17,467 nucleotides of DNA from assembly GCA_016703605.1 (NCBI GenBank), contig JADJBU010000009.1:1-17467 (forward strand), written 5' to 3'. Of this stretch, positions 14,189 through 17,467 are shown piece after piece. A model generated the notes under the pieces. The model did not search any database and had not been told where the DNA came from. It saw nothing but the letters and a program-made list of their open reading frames with translations. Position 1 is the first letter of the stretch, and every line of letters begins with the position of its first letter. Source of the stretch: Candidatus Villigracilis adiacens (GTDB lineage Bacteria > Chloroflexota > Anaerolineae > Anaerolineales > Villigracilaceae). Position numbers and translations under genes: made by a program.

Positions 14189-15003
14189 ATGAAAACTCAA
14201 AACAAAATCATCGTCGTCACGGGCGGCGGGAACGGCATCGGGCGCGAACTGGTTCTACATCTGCTGAACAAAGGCGCGCGCGTCGCCGCGCTCGACATCA
14301 GCGAAGCGGGTCTAAAAGAGACGGCGGAACTCGCGGGCGGCAAAAAGACAAACTGTCACCGCACGTCGTCAACATCACCGACCGCGCGGCGGTGGAAGCC
14401 CTGCCCGAACAGGTCATCGCCAAACACGGCGCGGTGGACGGGGTGATCAACGTCGCGGGCATCATCCAGCCCTTCGTGCGCATCAAAGACCTGGAGTACG
14501 CCGCCATCGAGCGCGTGATGAACGTCAATTTCTACGGCACCCTCTACATGACCAAGACCTTCCTGCCGCACCTGCTCAAACGTCGAAAGCGCACATCGCC
14601 AACGTCTCCAGCATGGGCGGATTTCTCCCGTGCCGGGGCAGGGCATCTACGGCGCGTCGAAGGCGGCGGTCAAATTGATGACCGAAGCGCTGCCTCCGAA
14701 CTCTCGAACACCAACGTCAAAGGTGACGGTCATCTTTCCCCGGCGCCATCGGCACCAACATCGCGGGCAATTCAGGCGTGGGTGACGGTTTGAAGGTGGA
14801 CGCGTCGAGCAATCCAACGCGCCATGAAAGATCCTGCCTCCCAGCAAAGCCGCGGAGATCATTGTGGACGGGATCGACGCGACGAGTATTCGGAAATTTT
14901 GGTCGGGCGCGATTCGCGTTCGCTGAACTTCATCTATCGCCTCAGTTCCAAACACGCGGCAAGATTTATTTCAAAGCAAATGGCGTCGTTGTTTGCGGAG
15001 TGA
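14189..15003 (+). CDS. Short-chain dehydrogenase/reductase (SDR), many frameshifts
   Basis: The classical SDR parts are present but spread over all three frames: IIVVTGGGNGIGREL (NAD(P) site T-G-x3-G-x-G), VNITDRAAV, DGVINVAGI (N-x-A-G-type), MNVNFYGTLYMTK, HIANVSSMGG (catalytic Ser) and GIYGASKAAVKLM (catalytic Tyr-x3-Lys). The tail reads SLNFIYRLSSKHAARFISKQ and MASLFAE, ending TGA at 15001-15003. At least eight one-base indels lie at about 14342-14346, 14583, 14629, 14687, 14724, 14735, 14830-14840 and 14880. Repaired length is about 271 residues, normal for the family. Most indels are in short homopolymers or dinucleotides, so this is either low-quality sequence or a decaying gene. It follows the KstD-like gene on the same strand by 109 bp. 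Substrate unknown. Confidence 0.8.
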
Positions 15004-15060
15004 GGCTGTAAATACTCCATACAATAAAACGGCACGATAACCCAGAAAAAAAAAGCTCTA

Positions 15061-15161
15061 CCGTACACCCCAAAACCCTAAAGGTCTGTTTTGCCTTCGC
15101 AAATGACCGATGAGTGCGAACCTTTAGGGTTTCTTTACGAAGGAAATGTACGGCAGCAAAA
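15061..15161 (+). repeat. ~90-bp hairpin repeat, copy B
   Basis: The core stem pairs ACCCTAAAGGT (15075-15085) with ACCTTTAGGGT (15120-15130), 11 bp, perfect. An outer stem pairs CCGTACA (15061-15067) with TGTACGG (15147-15153). The right flank TTTCTTTACGAAGG…GGCAGCAAAA matches copy A (3342-3430). It fills the gap between the SDR gene and the redoxin gene and may reach the transcript leader of the latter. Confidence 0.75.
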
Positions 15162-15182
15162 AAAATAAAACAGGATATATAC

Positions 15183-15652
15183 ATGCCCCGCGTTTCCATC
15201 AATACGCCTGCCCCGGATTTCCCCACCTGACCGATTACACCGGCAAGGCTTTCAAATTATCAGCCCTGCGCAACCATAAGAATGTGCTGTTGGTCTTCAA
15301 CCGCACATTTGCCTGACCATTCTGCCAAAAGCATATGGCGCAGTTGCGCCAGGATCATCAGAAATTTATTGAACGTAATGTCGAAGTTGTGGTTGTGGGA
15401 CCTGAAGATGCAAAGCCTTCACTGCCTACTTCGAAAAAGAAGCGCTGCCTTCATCGGCTTGCCCGATCCCAGGTCAGTGTGCTGAAACTGTACGGACAGG
15501 AAGTCAACCTGTTCAAACTGGGGCGCATGCCCGCCCAGGTATTGATTGACAAAGCCGGGGTGGCGCGTTATGTCCATTATGGACATGACATGACGGATAT
15601 CCCTTCCAACGAGGAGATATTGTCCCTGGCGGATGAGATCAACCTGGGATAA
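15183..15652 (+). CDS. AhpC/TSA-like redoxin, candidate selenoprotein with in-frame TGA (UxxC), four frameshifts
   Basis: This is a thioredoxin-fold peroxiredoxin/AhpC-TSA-like protein: MPRVSINTPAPDF, DYTGKAFKLSALRNHKNVLL, VFNRTFA-(TGA)-PFCQKHM, then AQLRQDHQKFIERNVEVVVV and LFKLGRMPAQVLIDKAGVA. The TGA at 15314-15316 lies in an otherwise open frame of 27 codons before it and about 30 after it. It falls exactly at the first Cys of the C-P-F-C redox motif, so it may encode selenocysteine. A hairpin with an AGTT loop 25 nt downstream could be the SECIS. Four one-base deletions also break the frame: C-run 15221-15224, near 15406, near 15452 and near 15470. Restoring all four gives 157 residues. 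They are indels, whereas TGA versus TGC/TGT is a substitution. AGGA lies eight bases before the ATG. Alternatives: a Cys gene with a base-call error, or a pseudogene. Confidence 0.75.
15336..15351 (+). promoter_or_regulatory. Candidate bacterial SECIS hairpin
   Basis: TGGCGC (15336-15341) pairs with GCGCCA (15346-15351) around the loop AGTT. The loop starts 25 nt after the TGA. Bacterial SECIS elements lie in the coding region just after the UGA, with the apical loop about 16-37 nt downstream and a G among the first loop bases; both hold here. The stem also encodes M-A-Q-L-R, a stretch that Cys relatives may share, so the fold could be incidental. Confidence 0.45.
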
Positions 15653-15729
15653 GCCAATCCAGACCGGGTATCGTGAACTAATTCTGTTTCCCATTACATC
15701 AAGAGAACGGTTCGAGTGCAGCGCAAAAC

Positions 15730-15870
15730 GCGGTAAGACGTATTTCAAAACAAATGGCGTCGCTGCTGCCGGAGCGACACTTTAAATACTTCACACAACA
15801 AAGCGGCACAATCACCGATAACCTGCAAGAAATCGGGCAAGAGATTCGATTGCTCGTGAAAAAAAAATAA
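15730..15870 (+). pseudogene. Relic of a C-terminus related to the SDR gene
   Basis: In one frame this stretch reads AVRRISKQMASLLPERHFKY, FTQQSGTITDNLQEIGQEIR and LLVKKK, ending in TAA at 15868-15870. The first part matches the C-terminus of the SDR (AARFISKQMASLFAE), and DNA similarity continues past the SDR stop (14956-15045 against 15730-15822, roughly three bases in four identical by eye). No upstream SDR body is attached, since the redoxin gene precedes it. It is probably a leftover of a duplicated SDR gene or of the longer ancestral tail. Confidence 0.45.
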
Positions 15871-15889
15871 AAAGGATGTACCCGTTTCG

Positions 15890-17445
15890 TCAAAAGAGTC
15901 GCTGGGTCTGGGTGTCCGTCGTTTCGTCAGTAAAAGAATCCGCGGTCGCATCGTCTCCGAACCGAATTCTTTCTCCAGCCTTAAATCTAAGCCGTACACG
16001 CTTCCCCAAGCGGATTTCATCTCCGTTTTGAAGAAAAACCCCGTCTCTCTTCAACCGTGAGCGCTCCCACCCCGCCAACCTTTTCCTCCCATTCCCTGTC
16101 GCGTTGACGCTGCTTTTGTTTACGAATGAAATTGAAAACGCCAAAGCCGATTCCCAGGACCAGCAGCAGCCCGCATGCCAAAATGTAAATCAGATAATCC
16201 GAAATTAAAAAGCCGTTATCATCTGTATCTATTGCCGCAGTCGCTGCAAGGTTTTGCACCGTGCTGGATGTCCGTGCCAATTCGATTCCATCGGCGCCCT
16301 GAGCAATCGCATCTATGGTTAAAGAGCCTTCGGCATATTCCGAGAAATCGATCCGGGTCTCATAAGGTGAAGTTGTTACCGTTGCAGTTGTTGCCCCGTT
16401 TATCTGGAAAAGCACAGAGTTGATGGTCTGTCCCTGACCGAAGGTTTCGACCCGGACTCTGGTCTCGCCGCTCACCTCGCTTCCTTCGGCGGGTTCGGCA
16501 AAAATCAATCGCAAGAAAGAGGAATTCGGCAAGAAGAAATTTTCTTATATCAGTGTCCTGTGCGTTCAATATCCTTACGCTTCTTGAGTATGCGCGCCGG
16601 GTCACCGCCTGGGAAAATTCAACCAGGTATTGCGGGCAGGGTCGGATAACTCGCGAAAGATGATGTCCAGGTTATTAGAGTCTGGCGAATAGAAGAAAGC
16701 GTCCGCCTGTGTTGGTCGCGAGCCGTTTGAGCGCATTCGGTCAACTGCTCCATCCCCATTGTATAAGTAAGCGCGCGGTCCCACCCGCAGTGGCAATCTT
16801 GATGATCATCGGGGTGTTAGCGCTGCACGGATCGCCGCTGCAGTTTCGTCCACACCGTCGATAAACAGCACCCAACAGCCCGGCGTCGGGAAGGAACCGT
16901 GATCATCTGAACTGCCTGATATGCCGCATCATAAGGGCAGGTACCAGCGCCACCCAGGTGGCGTCAACCAAGGGAGACAAGTCACGAGCAGATTGGTGAT
17001 CGGTGGTGAAATCCACAATCGTGACGATGTTGTCGTTAGAAGGTGACCACTGCCACGCGATCCCCTGCGCCGAGGCTGGTCACAAAACTGGCGGCAGCGG
17101 ATTTGGCAGCCTTAATTCGGTCCCATCATGCTTCCGCTGGTATCAATCAGTAAAACGAGATTGATGGGTTCATCTGCCGCCGCCACATTGGTAATCTCGA
17201 CCTGTTATGAATCACTCTGAGTGAAATCCTCGATGGCAAGACCATTGACAGGACTCCCTGTACCGTCCGCCACGGAAACATAAGCCTTCATTATACAAAC
17301 ATCCGTTTTCAGAGGGATCGCCATCTACAAAATGAACAACAAATCAATGCTCGACTGCGCCAATACGGGTTGAAATTGCCCCCAATAATTAATATGGCAA
17401 AAACAATGGTCAAGGGCGAAGTATTCGTTTGCGGAAAAATAACAT
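15890..17445 (-). CDS. VWA-domain protein with C-terminal membrane segment, broken by frameshifts and an in-frame stop
   Basis: The ATG at 17443-17445 has GGAGA upstream and leads into an N-terminal hydrophobic segment (LTIVFAILII, after an indel). Next come KAYVSVADGTGSPVNGLAIE, then the VWA domain with the MIDAS motif LVLLIDTSGSMMGP (about 17120-17160), AAKSAAASFV, GDRVAVVTF and the domain end FFYSPDSNNLDIIFRELSD. After that follows an Ig-like region (SEVSGETRVRVETFGQGQTI, SPYETRIDFSEYAEGSLTID), a membrane helix (YLIYILACGLLLVLGIGFGV) and a basic tail. The last part is in another frame (FLQNGDEIRLG…TQRLF, stop at 15890) and resembles the end of an FHA domain. A TAA at 17205-17207 interrupts the frame just before QVEITNVAAADEP, and several indels follow. 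VWA proteins bind partners through a metal ion; the partner is unknown. It is a damaged or poorly sequenced gene of about 515 codons. Confidence 0.65.
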
Positions 17446-17467
17446 GACTGTCTCCATGTATGGAATT

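Noticed and set aside
15228..15230. TGA in the redoxin gene before the active site, as a second Sec codon
   Set aside because: It is reached only because one C is missing in the run 15221-15224. Restoring that base moves the TGA out of frame.
17205..17207. In-frame TAA in the VWA gene as a recoded codon
   Set aside because: TAA recoding is not expected, the surrounding sequence is error-rich, and the site is not a catalytic position.

Overview
The window looks like a fragment of a Chloroflexota (Anaerolineae-like) genome. This is inferred from gene content, not from a marker gene: an FHA–FHA–RodA cell-wall operon, secreted SH3 proteins with Pro/Thr linkers and C-terminal anchors, a CTC-type L25, and a VWA protein with a C-terminal membrane segment. 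Many genes carry single-base indels in short homopolymers. The pattern fits uncorrected long-read errors better than mass pseudogenisation, and it worsens to the right (SDR, redoxin, VWA genes).

Layout. 1-531 (-): N-terminal part of an N-6 DNA methylase, cut by the window edge. 848-2497 (-): CrtI/RetSat-like FAD oxidoreductase with two frameshifts. 2648-2962 (-): small lipoprotein with three frameshifts. 3479-4141 (-): ribosomal protein L25 with a strong promoter, a structured leader and a clean terminator. 4391-4771 (+): A-type Fe-S carrier, divergent from L25, with a perfect inverted repeat over its -35. 4841-6074 (-): two tandem secreted SH3 proteins. 6123-10445 (+): operon of double zinc ribbon protein, FhaA-like protein, FhaB-like protein and a RodA (SEDS)–PBP fusion. 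11056-11481 (-): 7Fe-type ferredoxin. 11679-12296 (-) and 12388-14079 (+): TetR regulator and ketosteroid-dehydrogenase-like flavoprotein, divergent around a palindromic operator. 14189-15003 (+): short-chain dehydrogenase with many frameshifts. 15183-15652 (+): redoxin with an in-frame TGA at its first active-site Cys. 15730-15870 (+): relic of an SDR-like C-terminus. 15890-17445 (-): broken VWA-domain protein.

Two points stand out. First, the redoxin reads F-A-(TGA)-P-F-C where relatives have C-P-F-C, and a 6-bp hairpin with an AGUU loop lies 25 nt after the TGA. This fits a bacterial selenoprotein with a UxxC motif. Second, the 806-aa RodA–PBP fusion keeps the SEDS polymerase motifs, but its transpeptidase half has lost the catalytic Ser and Lys (S-x-x-K became G-A-M-L), the SxN region and a proper KTG. 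It looks like a glycan polymerase carrying a pseudo-transpeptidase, placed behind two phosphothreonine-reading FHA proteins. 

Intergenic DNA holds several dispersed repeats: a two-hairpin repeat (600 and 2522), a ~90-bp hairpin repeat (3342 and 15061), a 268-bp MITE-like element with 13-bp terminal inverted repeats (10755-11022), and copies of a CTTGCCCTGAG…CGAAGGG motif. I saw no tRNA, rRNA, CRISPR array or transposase gene.
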